Program-made: the position numbers and the translations under genes
Part shown: positions 18,785-27,412 of the stretch, one piece after another
Position numbering within the stretch: the first letter of the stretch is position 1
Layout: every line of letters starts with the position of its first letter
Source of the DNA: Paracoccaceae bacterium
GTDB lineage: Bacteria > Pseudomonadota > Alphaproteobacteria > Rhodobacterales > Rhodobacteraceae
Direction: 5' to 3'
Length of the DNA stretch: 64,000 nucleotides
Assembly (NCBI GenBank): GCA_022843025.1
Contig: JALHOL010000001.1
Coordinates: 186,001-250,000, forward strand
Notes under the pieces: generated by a model
Database searches by the model: none
What the model saw: only the letters and a program-made list of their open reading frames with translations
Told to the model about the DNA's origin: nothing

Positions 18785-19182
18785 GGCTCATCTCTTTCGG
18801 ATATGGCTGTGGGTGTGGCGCGGCTGCGCCGGGATGACGGGAGGCGCGTCAGGAAAGGCGTGCGAGAACCGACCGGCTTTCGCGGGTAAAGCGCCAAGGC
18901 AGGCGCGCGTGGTCGGCCATGTCGAAGAAGCGCATCATGCGCGTCTGATTACGCGCGAATCTGCTGTGAGGCAAGACGCGGGTTCGGGGCGGGGTGGAGT
19001 GACGGGCCACGCAAGGCGGGTTTCACCGCTAACACATGGAACGTCGCGCCAGGGTGATGGTTAGGGTTACGCAACAGAGCCGCGCTTGGGCCATGGCGGG
19101 GATTTGCCGGGCTGTTCGGAATGGGTTTGCTGTGCGGGTGGGTAAGGCGTGCTAGGTCAGGATCAGACAAAGGGTGATGTGC
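18785..19182. other. gene-free stretch between divergent leuC and the SOUL gene
   Basis: About 400 bp with no open frame that has a plausible start and ribosome binding site. It must contain the leuC promoter and that of the SOUL-family gene. I see no clear operator, hairpin with T tract, or known riboswitch. Confidence 0.5.
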
Positions 19183-19818
19183 ATGGGATGGGTTCAGAAG
19201 CGGGTTGTATCGGCGCTGCTGGCAATGGGTGTCGCGGGCGGGATGGCGGGGGCGGGGATGGCTGAGAGCTATAAAGGCACTGAAACCCCGGCCTATGTGG
19301 TTGAGGATAGCGACGGCGCGGTGGAGGTGCGGGCCTATCCGCCGCATCTGGCGGCAGAGGTGACAGTCGAGGGAAGCCGGGATGCGGCTGTGGGCGCGGG
19401 GTTCCGGGTGCTGGCGGCCTATATCTTTGGCGGGAACGAGGCGAAGGCGAAGGTCGCGATGACCACACCTGTCGCGCAATCGGAAAAGATCGCCATGACC
19501 ACGCCTGTGGCGCAAAGCGGCGCGGGGTCGACATGGACGGTGCAGTTTTCGATGCCGTCAGAGTTCACGATGGACACCCTGCCGCGCCCCAAGGACCCGC
19601 GAATCCGGCTTGTGACCAACCCGGCCAAACGCATGGTGGTGCTGGAATTTTCAGGCGTTCCAACGACTTCGTCGCTTGAGGCGCGCAGTGCGGAGTTGCG
19701 GGAATGGGTGGCGCAGCGCGGGTTGGCGGTGGAAGAGCCGCCGCAGTTCCTGTTCTACGATTCACCCTTCACCCTGCCGTGGAACCGCCGCAACGAGGTG
19801 GGTTTCGTGCTGCGGTGA
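19183..19818 (+). CDS. SOUL-family heme-binding protein, exported
   Basis: A 211-aa protein with an N-terminal signal peptide (VVSALLAMGVAGGMAGAGMAES). The SOUL/HBP fold is marked by TPAYVVEDSDGAVEVRAYPPHLAAEV, the twice-repeated IAMTTPV element and a C-terminal YDSPFTLPWNRRNEVGFVL. ATG 19183 is chosen because AAAGGG lies 8 nt upstream; GTG 19174 and ATG 19177 are too close to it. Family members bind heme or tetrapyrroles; the periplasmic role in bacteria is not established. Confidence 0.88.
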   Translation: MGWVQKRVVSALLAMGVAGGMAGAGMAESYKGTETPAYVVEDSDGAVEVRAYPPHLAAEVTVEGSRDAAVGAGFRVLAAYIFGGNEAKAKVAMTTPVAQSEKIAMTTPVAQSGAGSTWTVQFSMPSEFTMDTLPRPKDPRIRLVTNPAKRMVVLEFSGVPTTSSLEARSAELREWVAQRGLAVEEPPQFLFYDSPFTLPWNRRNEVGFVLR

Positions 19819-20012
19819 CGGTTCTTCTTGCGCTTTTCGCCGCCGGGGGATATCGCGCGCGCTTCGCGTGCCGTTGAGATACGGGCGCGGCAATGTTACC
19901 CTGTTGGTCAAGCCCCGCGCCGGGGCGATGCGGCGCGCCATTTCGGGAGGACTATGTCCTGTCTCATTCAGACCCAACGACCGGGCTGCCGGTCGGGCCA
20001 AGGGCGGCGCGC

Positions 20013-20387
20013 ATGACGGCGACCGCCACGGCGAATGCGGGAACCTTTTCTTCGGAAGACGTTCTGGCGGCAGTGCTGAAATCCGTCGATGACGACAAGG
20101 CCGAGGATATCGTGCAGATCGATCTGCGCGGGCGGTCGGACGTGGCCGATTACATGGTCATCTGTTCGGGCCGGTCGTCGCGTCAGGTGGCGGCAATCTC
20201 CGAAAAGCTGGTTGATCGGCTAAAGCAGGATCTGCGGATCATCAGCAAGATCGAAGGCAAGGAAACCGGTGACTGGGTGCTGATCGACGCGGGCGATGTG
20301 ATCGTCCATGTCTTCCGGCCCGAGGTGCGCGAGTTCTATCAGCTTGAAAAGATGTGGCTTCCCGGAAGCGCCCATCGCGGGGCCTGA
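20013..20387 (+). CDS. rsfS: ribosome silencing factor RsfS
   Basis: A 124-aa protein that binds L14 of the large ribosomal subunit and blocks subunit joining under starvation. Family features are DKAEDIVQIDLRGRSDVADYMVICSGRSSRQVAAISEKL, then EGKETGDWVLIDAGDVIVHVFRPEVREFYQLEKMW. ATG 20013 follows AAGGG. It stands immediately before rlmH (6-bp gap), the standard arrangement of these two genes. Confidence 0.95.
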   Translation: MTATATANAGTFSSEDVLAAVLKSVDDDKAEDIVQIDLRGRSDVADYMVICSGRSSRQVAAISEKLVDRLKQDLRIISKIEGKETGDWVLIDAGDVIVHVFRPEVREFYQLEKMWLPGSAHRGA

Positions 20388-20392
20388 GGGCC

Positions 20393-20866
20393 GTGCGGGT
20401 GCATGTCTGTGCGGTGGGGCGCATCCGGGCGGATCAGCCCGAGCGTGCGATCTTTGAAGATTACCACATGCGGTTCAACCGCACAGGAAAGCCCCTCGCG
20501 CTGGGCCCGTTGTTCGAGACCGAGGTCGAGGACAAAAAGGGCGGCGGGATGGAGGCCGAGGCAGAGTTGCTGGCAAGGGCTGTTCCTGCGGGGGCGCTGC
20601 TGGTGACAATGGATGAGCGCGGCAAGGTGATGTCATCGCCGGAGTTTGCCGCGCAACTGGCGCGGTGGCGCGATGAGGGGCGGCAGGATGTGGCCTTTGT
20701 CATCGGCGGGGCCGACGGGATTGCGCCGGGGCTGCGCGACCGGGCCGCGTTTTCGATCAGTTTCGGGCGGATGGTCTGGCCGCATATGCTGGTGCGGGTG
20801 ATGCTGGCCGAGCAGTTGTATCGGGCGGCGACGATCCTGTCGGGCGGGCCGTATCACCGGGCGTGA
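20393..20866 (+). CDS. rlmH: 23S rRNA (pseudouridine1915-N3)-methyltransferase RlmH
   Basis: A 157-aa SPOUT methyltransferase acting on 23S rRNA helix 69 of assembled ribosomes. The knot region reads FVIGGADGIAPGLRDRA, followed by SFGRMVWPHMLVRVMLAEQLYRA and the terminal GGPYHR. GTG 20393 gives the usual VRVHVCAVGR start; GTG 20399 is better spaced from GAGGG and is an alternative. It forms a unit with rsfS. Confidence 0.95.
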   Translation: MRVHVCAVGRIRADQPERAIFEDYHMRFNRTGKPLALGPLFETEVEDKKGGGMEAEAELLARAVPAGALLVTMDERGKVMSSPEFAAQLARWRDEGRQDVAFVIGGADGIAPGLRDRAAFSISFGRMVWPHMLVRVMLAEQLYRAATILSGGPYHRA

Positions 20867-20924
20867 TTTTCTTCTAACCATCTGGGAACGCTGCATTAAC
20901 CTGGGGCATCCGGCCCAAAAGGCT

Positions 20925-20968
20925 GTGCCGCTGCCGGTGCAGATGGCGGTGCAGACGGCTGTGCATAC
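20925..20968 (+). repeat. 12-bp-period repeat element, copy A
   Basis: Four units of 12-bp period: GTGCCG-N6, GTGCAG-N6, GTGCAG-N6 and a terminal GTGCATAC. A copy matching at about 38 of 44 positions lies at 38193-38236 in the same orientation. This copy sits 58 bp past the rlmH stop and about 240 bp before gpmI. Confidence 0.65.
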
Positions 20969-20986
20969 GCACGGGGGGCTTACCGG

Positions 20987-21002
20987 GCGTTAAGGTTAAC
21001 GC
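20987..21002. promoter_or_regulatory. palindrome GCGTTAAGGTTAACGC upstream of gpmI
   Basis: Perfect 7-bp arms GCGTTAA/TTAACGC flank a GG centre. TTAAC half-sites resemble those used by CtrA in Rhodobacterales, but the spacing here is not that of a CtrA dimer site. It could be an operator for gpmI or part of the intergenic element that includes the 12-bp repeat. Confidence 0.35.
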
Positions 21003-21208
21003 ACGGGAAAGGATTGGTGCGATTCCGGGGTGGGTTGTAGACAGGCCGATCCGGACGCTGATGAGGGTTGTGGCGGAGGATTTTAAGCTGCGGCAACCTT
21101 GGACAGGAAAGCCGATGCGGAAAACTTGATGCCAGCGCTGCGGGGTGCGTTGCCGGATGGGGCCGGGGGCGGTATTGAGCTTGCAAGACCAAGAAGGGGT
21201 ATCCTGCC

Positions 21209-22726
21209 ATGACTGTTCCAAAGCCCGTCGTGCTGTGCATTCTTGACGGCTGGGGGCTTTCGGAGACGCGAGAGGGCAATGCCCCGGCGCAGGCGCATGT
21301 GCCGAATTTCAACCGCATCTGGGCGAGTTGCCCGAAGGCGACGTTGATCACCCATGGCCCGGATGTGGGCCTGCCGCGCGGGCAAATGGGCAATTCCGAA
21401 GTGGGCCATACCAATATCGGCGCGGGCCGCGTGGTGGCGATGGACCTTGGCGCGATTGATCTGGCGGTGGAGGACGGGTCTTTTGCCGAGAATGAGGCGC
21501 TGAACGCGTTCATCGCCAAGGTAAAGGCTGCGGGCGGCGTGGCGCATCTGATGGGCGTGGTGTCGGATGGCGGGGTGCATGGGCATATCACCCATGTGAT
21601 TGCGGCCTGTCGGGCGGTAACGGCGGCGGGGGTACCCGTCTGGCTGCATGCGATCACCGACGGGCGGGATGTGGCGCCATCGTCAGCGGCGGGGTTTGTG
21701 GCGGATCTGGTGGCCAAGCTGCCGGTGGGGGCGCGGATTGCCACGGTGACGGGGCGCTATTGGGCGATGGACCGGGATAACCGCTGGGAGCGGGTGTCGC
21801 GCGCCTTTGCGGCGATGGTGCGAGGCGAGGGCGAGGTGGCGGCGGATGCCGTGGAGGCCGTGGCGCAATCCTATGCCAAGGGTGAGACGGATGAGTTTCT
21901 GGCCCCCACGGTCATCGGCGGCTATGCGGGCGCGCGGGATGGGGACGGGCTGTTCTGCCTGAACTTCCGGGCGGATCGGGCGCGGGAGATTTTGGCCGCA
22001 CTGGGACAGCCGGGGTTTGACGGGTTCGATACCGGCAGGCGACCGGCATGGTCGGCCATGCTGGGGATGGTGGAATATTCCGAGGGCCACAACGCCTATA
22101 TGGCGACGGCTTTTCCGAAGCGGTCGATCCCCAATTCTCTGGGGGAATGGGTGGCGGCCCATGGGCGGACGCAGTTCCGGTTGGCCGAGACCGAGAAATA
22201 TCCGCATGTGACCTTTTTCCTGAATGGCGGGCGGGAGGAGCCGTTCGCGGGCGAAGATCGGGATATGCCGAAATCGCCCAAGGTGGCGACCTATGACTTG
22301 CAGCCGGAAATGAGCGCGCCCGAGGTGGGGGCGGCGCTGGTGGGCGCGATCCGGCATGGCTATGACCTGATCGTGGTGAATTTCGCCAATCCCGATATGG
22401 TGGGGCATACCGGCGATCTGGCCGCCGCGATGCGCGCCTGCGAGGCGGTGGATGCCGCGCTGGGCGATGCGCTGGCGGCGCTGGACGTGGCGGGCGGCGC
22501 GATGATCGTGACTGCCGATCACGGCAATTGCGAGCAGATGATTGATCCGGTGACAGGCGGGCCGCATACGGCGCATACGACAAACCCGGTGCCGGTGATC
22601 CTTGTGGGCGGGCCTGCGGGGGCGCGGCTGCGGCAGGGGCGGCTGGCCGATCTGGCGCCCACAGTGTTGGCGTTGATGGGGTTGGAGCAACCGCCGGAAA
22701 TGACGGGGCAGAGTCTGATCGTATGA
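21209..22726 (+). CDS. gpmI: 2,3-bisphosphoglycerate-independent phosphoglycerate mutase
   Basis: A 505-aa two-metal glycolytic enzyme converting 3- to 2-phosphoglycerate. It has the metal-site start PVVLCILDGWGLS, the phosphoserine loop GQMGNSEVGHTNIGAGR, DGRDVAPSSA and the C-terminal metal motifs NFANPDMVGHTGD and TADHGNCEQM. An AAGGGG ribosome binding site precedes ATG 21209. Its stop overlaps the next gene by 4 bp, heading an operon of gpmI, EnvC-like, ctpA and rppH. Confidence 0.96.
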   Translation: MTVPKPVVLCILDGWGLSETREGNAPAQAHVPNFNRIWASCPKATLITHGPDVGLPRGQMGNSEVGHTNIGAGRVVAMDLGAIDLAVEDGSFAENEALNAFIAKVKAAGGVAHLMGVVSDGGVHGHITHVIAACRAVTAAGVPVWLHAITDGRDVAPSSAAGFVADLVAKLPVGARIATVTGRYWAMDRDNRWERVSRAFAAMVRGEGEVAADAVEAVAQSYAKGETDEFLAPTVIGGYAGARDGDGLFCLNFRADRAREILAALGQPGFDGFDTGRRPAWSAMLGMVEYSEGHNAYMATAFPKRSIPNSLGEWVAAHGRTQFRLAETEKYPHVTFFLNGGREEPFAGEDRDMPKSPKVATYDLQPEMSAPEVGAALVGAIRHGYDLIVVNFANPDMVGHTGDLAAAMRACEAVDAALGDALAALDVAGGAMIVTADHGNCEQMIDPVTGGPHTAHTTNPVPVILVGGPAGARLRQGRLADLAPTVLALMGLEQPPEMTGQSLIV

Positions 22727-23841
22727 GGCTGCGCGTCGCCCTTTGCCTTGGCCTTGGCCTGATGCTGGCGCGGCCGGTGCTGGCCGATACCGCCGCCGAA
22801 CAGGCAGCGCAGGCGGCGGGTGACCTGATGGCCGCCGTGACGGCGATGGAAGAGGCCGAGGGCGCTCGGGACAGGGTGGCCGCGCTGACCCAGACGATCC
22901 GCGCCTATGAGGATGGGCTGGGCGCGCTGCGCGAGGCGCTGCGGCAGGCATCGCTGCGCGAGACGGCGCTGAGCCTGCAATTCAACGCGCAGCGGGACCG
23001 GATTTCGCAATTGGTGGGCGTGCTGGGGCAGTTGGAGGCGGAGCCGGGGCCGTTGTTGCTGTTGCATCCGACGGGGCCGGTGGGAACGGTGCGATCAGGG
23101 ATGATGCTGGCCGATGTGACGCCCGCCTTGCAGGCCGAAGCGGCGCGGTTGCGGGCGGAATTGCAGGAGTTGCGCGATCTGCGCGCCTTGCAGGAGGCGG
23201 CGGGTGAAACGCTGGCGCGCGGGTTGAGCGTGGCGCAGACCGCGCGGACGGCGCTGAGCCAGGCGATCAGCGACCGGACCGAACTGCCCCGGCGGTTCAC
23301 CGAAGACCCCGAAGTGTTGCGCGGGCTGGTGGAAAGCGCGGATACGCTGGAGGCCTTTGCCACGGGGCTGGCCCCTGATGCGACGGATGGCGAGGATTTC
23401 GCCAGCGCCATGGGGCGTTTGCCGCGCCCGGTGCTGGGATCGGTGCTGCGCCGCCCCGGCGAGGCGGATGCGGCGGGGGTGCGTCGGCCGGGGCTGACGA
23501 TTGCCACAAGACCCCGTGCGCTGGTCACTGCGCCGTGGCCTGCGACGATCCGGTACCGGGGGCCGCTGCTCGACTACGGAAATGTGATGATCCTGGAGCC
23601 GGGAGGGGGCTATCTATTGATCCTCGCGGGGCTTGGTTCGGTATATGGAGAAGTGGGCGAGGTGGTGGCACAGGGTGCGCCGCTGGGCCTTATGGGGGGC
23701 GCAGAGCCGGAACTTGCAGACATCCTTGCCGCGTCACAAGAAGGTGGTGGCGCACGCGAGACGGAAACGCTTTATTTGGAATTGCGGCAGGGTGCCGATC
23801 CGGTGGACCCGGAACCTTGGTTCACCGAAGGAAGGGAATGA
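22723..23841 (+). CDS. EnvC-like murein hydrolase activator with degenerate LytM domain
   Basis: A 372-aa exported protein. It has a signal peptide (ALCLGLGLMLARPVLAD), a long coiled-coil region rich in A/E/L/R (residues ~25-200) and a C-terminal LytM-like domain (residues ~260-345). The domain lacks both zinc motifs: where active M23 enzymes have HxxxD and HxH, this one reads RPGLTIA and LLILAG. Such non-catalytic LytM proteins activate amidases at the septum (EnvC/NlpD in E. coli). It overlaps gpmI by 4 bp and is followed by ctpA, suggesting a role in cell-wall remodelling. Confidence 0.85.
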   Translation: MRLRVALCLGLGLMLARPVLADTAAEQAAQAAGDLMAAVTAMEEAEGARDRVAALTQTIRAYEDGLGALREALRQASLRETALSLQFNAQRDRISQLVGVLGQLEAEPGPLLLLHPTGPVGTVRSGMMLADVTPALQAEAARLRAELQELRDLRALQEAAGETLARGLSVAQTARTALSQAISDRTELPRRFTEDPEVLRGLVESADTLEAFATGLAPDATDGEDFASAMGRLPRPVLGSVLRRPGEADAAGVRRPGLTIATRPRALVTAPWPATIRYRGPLLDYGNVMILEPGGGYLLILAGLGSVYGEVGEVVAQGAPLGLMGGAEPELADILAASQEGGGARETETLYLELRQGADPVDPEPWFTEGRE

Positions 23842-23848
23842 GATCGAG

Positions 23849-25201
23849 ATGAAGAAGTTCGTCATGGCCGCAGTTGGCGGCACGGTGGCCGGAGCCATTC
23901 TGACCTTGCAGGTGGCGGGACCGCTGATCGCGCAAGAGACCGAGCGGAACGAGAATGTCTATCAGCAGCTTGATCTGTTCGGTGACATCTTTGAACGCAT
24001 CCGGTCGCAATATGTGGAAGAGGTCGACAGCGAGCAGCTGATCGAAGCAGCGATCAACGGGATGCTGACATCGCTTGATCCGCATTCCAGCTATTTGCCG
24101 CCGGAAGATTTCGACGACATGCAGGTGCAGACGCGTGGCGAATTCGGGGGCCTTGGGATCGAGGTCACGCAGGAAGAGGGTTTCGTCAAGGTGGTGTCGC
24201 CGATGGACGACACGCCCGCCGATGCGGCGGGGATCGAGGCGGGCGATTTCATCACCCATGTGAACGGCGAAAGCGTGCTGGGCCTGACGCTGGATGATGC
24301 CGTGGAAATGATGCGGGGGCCGGTCGGTTCCGAGATCATCATCACCGTGGTGCGCGAAGGTGTGGATGAGCCGTTTGACGTGTCGATCATCCGCGACACG
24401 ATCAAGGTGACGGCGGTGCGGAGCCGCGTGGTGGGCAAGACGGTGGTGCTGCGGATCACGACGTTCAACGACCAGACCACGCCGGGGCTGGAAGAGCAGA
24501 TGAAGAAATCCATCGACGAGCTGGGCGGGATGGAGAATGTCGACGGTTTCGTTCTGGACCTGCGCAACAATCCGGGCGGTCTGCTGACCGAGGCGATCAG
24601 CGTGTCGGATGCTTTCCTTGAGAAGGGCGAGATCGTATCGACCCGGGGCCGCGAGGCATCGGATGGCGAGCGGTTCAACGCGACGCCGGGCGATCTGACC
24701 GAAGGCAAGCCCATCGTCATGCTGATCAATGGCGGCTCTGCCTCGGCATCCGAGATCGTGGCGGGGGCGTTGCAGGATCATCGCCGGGCGATCGTGGTGG
24801 GGACCAAGAGCTTTGGCAAAGGGTCAGTGCAGACGGTGGTGCCGCTGCGCGGGGACGGCGCGATGCGGTTGACGACGGCGCGCTATTACACGCCGTCGGG
24901 CCGGTCGATCCAGGCGCTGGGCGTGATGCCGGATATCGTGGTGAACCAGCCGGTGGTGACGCCGCCGGTCGAGGGGGAGGAAGCCGCTTCGGCCGCGCAG
25001 AACCCGTCTTCCGAGGCGGATCTGCGGGGGATCATCACCAATGATTCCATGAGCGAGGATGAGCGCAAGCTGCTGGAAGAAGAGCGGGCGCAGATCGAAG
25101 AGGCGGCCAAGCTGCGCGATGAGGATTACCAGCTGGCCTATGCCGTGGACATCCTGCGCGGGCTGAACGCCGTGGCCCCGGCAGTGGCTGAGCAGAACTG
25201 A
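23849..25201 (+). CDS. ctpA: S41 family C-terminal processing peptidase
   Basis: A 450-aa periplasmic serine protease. The N-terminus is a signal/anchor ([26 protein letters not shown]). A PDZ domain spans residues ~90-180 ([19 protein letters not shown]). The catalytic dyad is Ser299 in [10 protein letters not shown] and Lys324 in KSFGKGSVQ. The C-terminus is acidic and rich in glutamate. ATG 23849 follows the EnvC-like gene by 7 bp. CtpA-type proteases in alphaproteobacteria process envelope proteins and influence wall hydrolases, consistent with this operon. Confidence 0.95.
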   Translation: MKKFVMAAVGGTVAGAILTLQVAGPLIAQETERNENVYQQLDLFGDIFERIRSQYVEEVDSEQLIEAAINGMLTSLDPHSSYLPPEDFDDMQVQTRGEFGGLGIEVTQEEGFVKVVSPMDDTPADAAGIEAGDFITHVNGESVLGLTLDDAVEMMRGPVGSEIIITVVREGVDEPFDVSIIRDTIKVTAVRSRVVGKTVVLRITTFNDQTTPGLEEQMKKSIDELGGMENVDGFVLDLRNNPGGLLTEAISVSDAFLEKGEIVSTRGREASDGERFNATPGDLTEGKPIVMLINGGSASASEIVAGALQDHRRAIVVGTKSFGKGSVQTVVPLRGDGAMRLTTARYYTPSGRSIQALGVMPDIVVNQPVVTPPVEGEEAASAAQNPSSEADLRGIITNDSMSEDERKLLEEERAQIEEAAKLRDEDYQLAYAVDILRGLNAVAPAVAEQN

Positions 25202-25235
25202 AAGGAGCGGGGCCGCGCTGCGGCCCCGACATACC
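25201..25235 (+). promoter_or_regulatory. hairpin placed between Shine-Dalgarno and rppH start
   Basis: AAAGGAG at 25201-25207 begins on the last base of the ctpA stop. A perfect 9-bp stem (25208-25216 with 25220-25228, triloop GCT) follows directly, then 7 nt to the rppH ATG at 25236. If folded, the hairpin brings the Shine-Dalgarno to a normal 7-nt spacing. No T tract follows, so it is unlikely to be a terminator. Confidence 0.6.
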
Positions 25236-25718
25236 ATGACAGATACGGCGAATTTGCCCTACCGGCCCTGCGTGGGTGTGGTGCTGATCAACGCGCAGGG
25301 CGAAATCTTTGCCGGGCAGCGCATCGATTCCCCCCATCCCGCCTGGCAAATGCCGCAGGGCGGAATCGACGAGGGCGAGAAGCCCCGCAAGGCGGCGCTG
25401 CGCGAGTTGTGGGAAGAAACCGGGGTGACCGCCGATCTGGTGGAGTTCGTCGCCAAGACCGAGGATTGGGTGACCTATGACCTGCCGCCCGAACTTTTGG
25501 GCAAGGTCTGGGGCGGCAAGTATCGCGGACAGCGGCAGAAATGGTTCCTGTTCCGCTTTCTGGGCAGCGATGACCAAGTGCGGATCGACAGTGAACACCC
25601 GGAATTCAGCCGCTGGCGGTGGATCGGGGCGGGGGAAATGATCGCCTCGATCGTGCCGTTCAAGCGGCAGGTTTATGAAGAGGTCGTTGCGGCCTTTCGG
25701 CCGCATCTGGCCCCCTGA
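25236..25718 (+). CDS. rppH: RNA pyrophosphohydrolase (Nudix)
   Basis: A 160-aa Nudix hydrolase that removes pyrophosphate from mRNA 5' ends or cleaves dinucleoside polyphosphates. The start [21 protein letters not shown] and WQMPQGGID are RppH-typical. The Nudix box runs [20 protein letters not shown], then TGV. It is the last gene of the gpmI operon. Its only Shine-Dalgarno candidate lies upstream of a stable hairpin (annotated separately). Confidence 0.93.
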   Translation: MTDTANLPYRPCVGVVLINAQGEIFAGQRIDSPHPAWQMPQGGIDEGEKPRKAALRELWEETGVTADLVEFVAKTEDWVTYDLPPELLGKVWGGKYRGQRQKWFLFRFLGSDDQVRIDSEHPEFSRWRWIGAGEMIASIVPFKRQVYEEVVAAFRPHLAP

Positions 25719-25747
25719 GACGGCCCTGCCAGAGCGGGTGCGCCGCC

Positions 25748-26791
25748 CTATTGGGCGGCGACCTTGGCCCCTGCGACCATGTCCTTGACCATCGGAATGA
25801 CCTGTTCGCCATAGAGGCGGATGCTTTCGCAAAGCTGATAATGCGGCATCGGGCCGGTTGAATATTTCATATCAAACCGGTCGACCCCCAGCGCGGTGAC
25901 TGCCGCCGCAATCTTGCGGGCCACGGTTTCCGGGCTGCCGACATAGAGCGAGCCGTTGCGAATTTCGCCCATGAACCGGTCAGGTGTGACCGGGGGCCAG
26001 CCGCGTTCAGCCCCGATCTGATCGAACATCGCCTTGTAATGCGGCCAAAGCTGTTCGGCGGCCTGTTCATCGGTGGCGGCGATGTGACCCGGCGAGTGGA
26101 TGCCCACGGGTTTGACCGTGCGGCCCATCTGGGCGCAGGCGCGGTGGTAAAGATCGACATAGGGTTTGAACCGGCGCGGGTCGCCGCCGATGATGGCCAG
26201 CATCAGTTGCAGATCGTGGCGCACAACGCGGACCACGGATTCCGGGCTGCCGCCGACGCCGACCCAGACCTGAAGGCCGGGGCCAAGGGTGGGATAGACG
26301 CGCTGGTCATGGAGCGGCGCGCGGGTTTCGCCCGACCAGGTGATCGCCTCATCGCGGATGAGATGGGCAAAGAGATCGAGCTTTTCTTCGAACAGGCGTT
26401 CGTAATCCTGTAGCTCATATCCGAAGAGGGGAAAGCTTTCGGTAAAGGAGCCGCGCCCAAGGATCACCTCGGCCCGGCCAGTGGAGATGGCGTTCAAGGT
26501 CGAGAAGCGCTGAAACACGCGGACCGGATCATCCGAGGACAGGACCGTAACCGCCGAGCCGAGCCGGATGCGGCTGGTGCGGGCGGCGATGGCCGAGAGC
26601 ACGATTTCCGGGGCCGAAACCGCAAAATCCGCGCGGTGATGTTCGCCGATGCCAAGGAAGTGGATGCCGACCTGATCGGCAAGGATGCCCTGTTCGACGA
26701 CATCACGTAGCACGGCGTCATGCGGTTTGAGATGCCCATCCGGGCCGAGGCTGGTGTCACCGAAGGTGTCGAGGCCGAGTTCGATCTGCAT
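25748..26791 (-). CDS. LLM class flavin-dependent oxidoreductase
   Basis: A 347-aa luciferase-like TIM-barrel monooxygenase. It begins MQIELGLDTFGDT and contains IGEHHRADFAVSAPEIVLSAIAARTSRIRLGSAV, the usual F420/FMN-type luciferase block. It resembles the Atu2307/SP_0267 subgroup. ATG 26791 has a GGGGGACC leader, and upstream in-frame starts add an unrelated tail. It is divergent from the HupE locus. The substrate is unknown. Confidence 0.88.
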   Translation of the reverse strand: MQIELGLDTFGDTSLGPDGHLKPHDAVLRDVVEQGILADQVGIHFLGIGEHHRADFAVSAPEIVLSAIAARTSRIRLGSAVTVLSSDDPVRVFQRFSTLNAISTGRAEVILGRGSFTESFPLFGYELQDYERLFEEKLDLFAHLIRDEAITWSGETRAPLHDQRVYPTLGPGLQVWVGVGGSPESVVRVVRHDLQLMLAIIGGDPRRFKPYVDLYHRACAQMGRTVKPVGIHSPGHIAATDEQAAEQLWPHYKAMFDQIGAERGWPPVTPDRFMGEIRNGSLYVGSPETVARKIAAAVTALGVDRFDMKYSTGPMPHYQLCESIRLYGEQVIPMVKDMVAGAKVAAQ

Positions 26792-26983
26792 GGTGGTCCC
26801 CCATACGTTGCTGAGGGGAGAATAGGGGTTTCGGTGGCGGGGCGGAACCCCGCGCCGGTGCAAGGCGGCTGCGCGTGGGCGCACGGATGCCGGTTTCGCG
26901 GGGGTGGGGTTGCACTGTGCCCCGGTCACGTCCTATTTGCGGAAGATGCGCTGGACTGTGCTGGCGCGGGTGTTGGTGGGGCG

Positions 26984-27334
26984 ATGGGCGGGATCGGTGC
27001 GGTCTTGATGCGGGTAGCGGCGATGCTGGCGCTTTTGGCGCTGGTCGTTGCCCCCGTGGCCGATGCGGCGACGCACGGGCCTGGCGCCGTGATGGCACAG
27101 GCGGAACATGCCGTATTGCATGGTGGGGCGGGTGATCATCTGGATCATCACGGGCATCATCATGGGCATTCCCACGGTCACCACGACGCGACCGACCATG
27201 ACCATTCGGCAAGCGTGATCTTGTCCGCCGCGCCTGTGCTGGCCCTGCCGCAGGGCAAGGCGCAGGGGGTTGCGCTGGCGCGGGAGTTTGCCGGAACAGC
27301 GGCCGAGGGGCCGCGACGGCCACCGAGGGCCTGA
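26984..27334 (+). CDS. small exported histidine-rich protein
   Basis: About 116 aa. A signal peptide (VAAMLALLALVVAPVADA) is followed by a short mature protein with a histidine cluster (DHLDHHGHHHGHSHGHHD, residues ~55-75) typical of Ni/Co/Zn binding, then a low-complexity tail. ATG 26984 follows GGTGGGG; ATG 27008 is the alternative. It precedes a HupE/UreJ-type permease by 78 bp and probably delivers or buffers metal in the periplasm. Homology alone would not identify so short and biased a protein. Confidence 0.65.
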   Translation: MGGIGAVLMRVAAMLALLALVVAPVADAATHGPGAVMAQAEHAVLHGGAGDHLDHHGHHHGHSHGHHDATDHDHSASVILSAAPVLALPQGKAQGVALAREFAGTAAEGPRRPPRA

Positions 27335-27412
27335 CCTGAGACTTGCGAAGCCGGCCAGATCCGCCCAAGGGCGGCGATGGCCTGACCGTCGTTTCAGGAC
27401 AGGACATGATCC

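Noticed and set aside
17405-18889. 494-codon plus-strand frame opposite leuC
   Set aside because: Shadow of LeuC, whose cluster cysteines and signatures are intact on the minus strand.
20925-20968. Possible CRISPR-like array
   Set aside because: The units are 12 bp with 6-bp variable parts, far too short for CRISPR repeats and spacers, and no cas gene is present.
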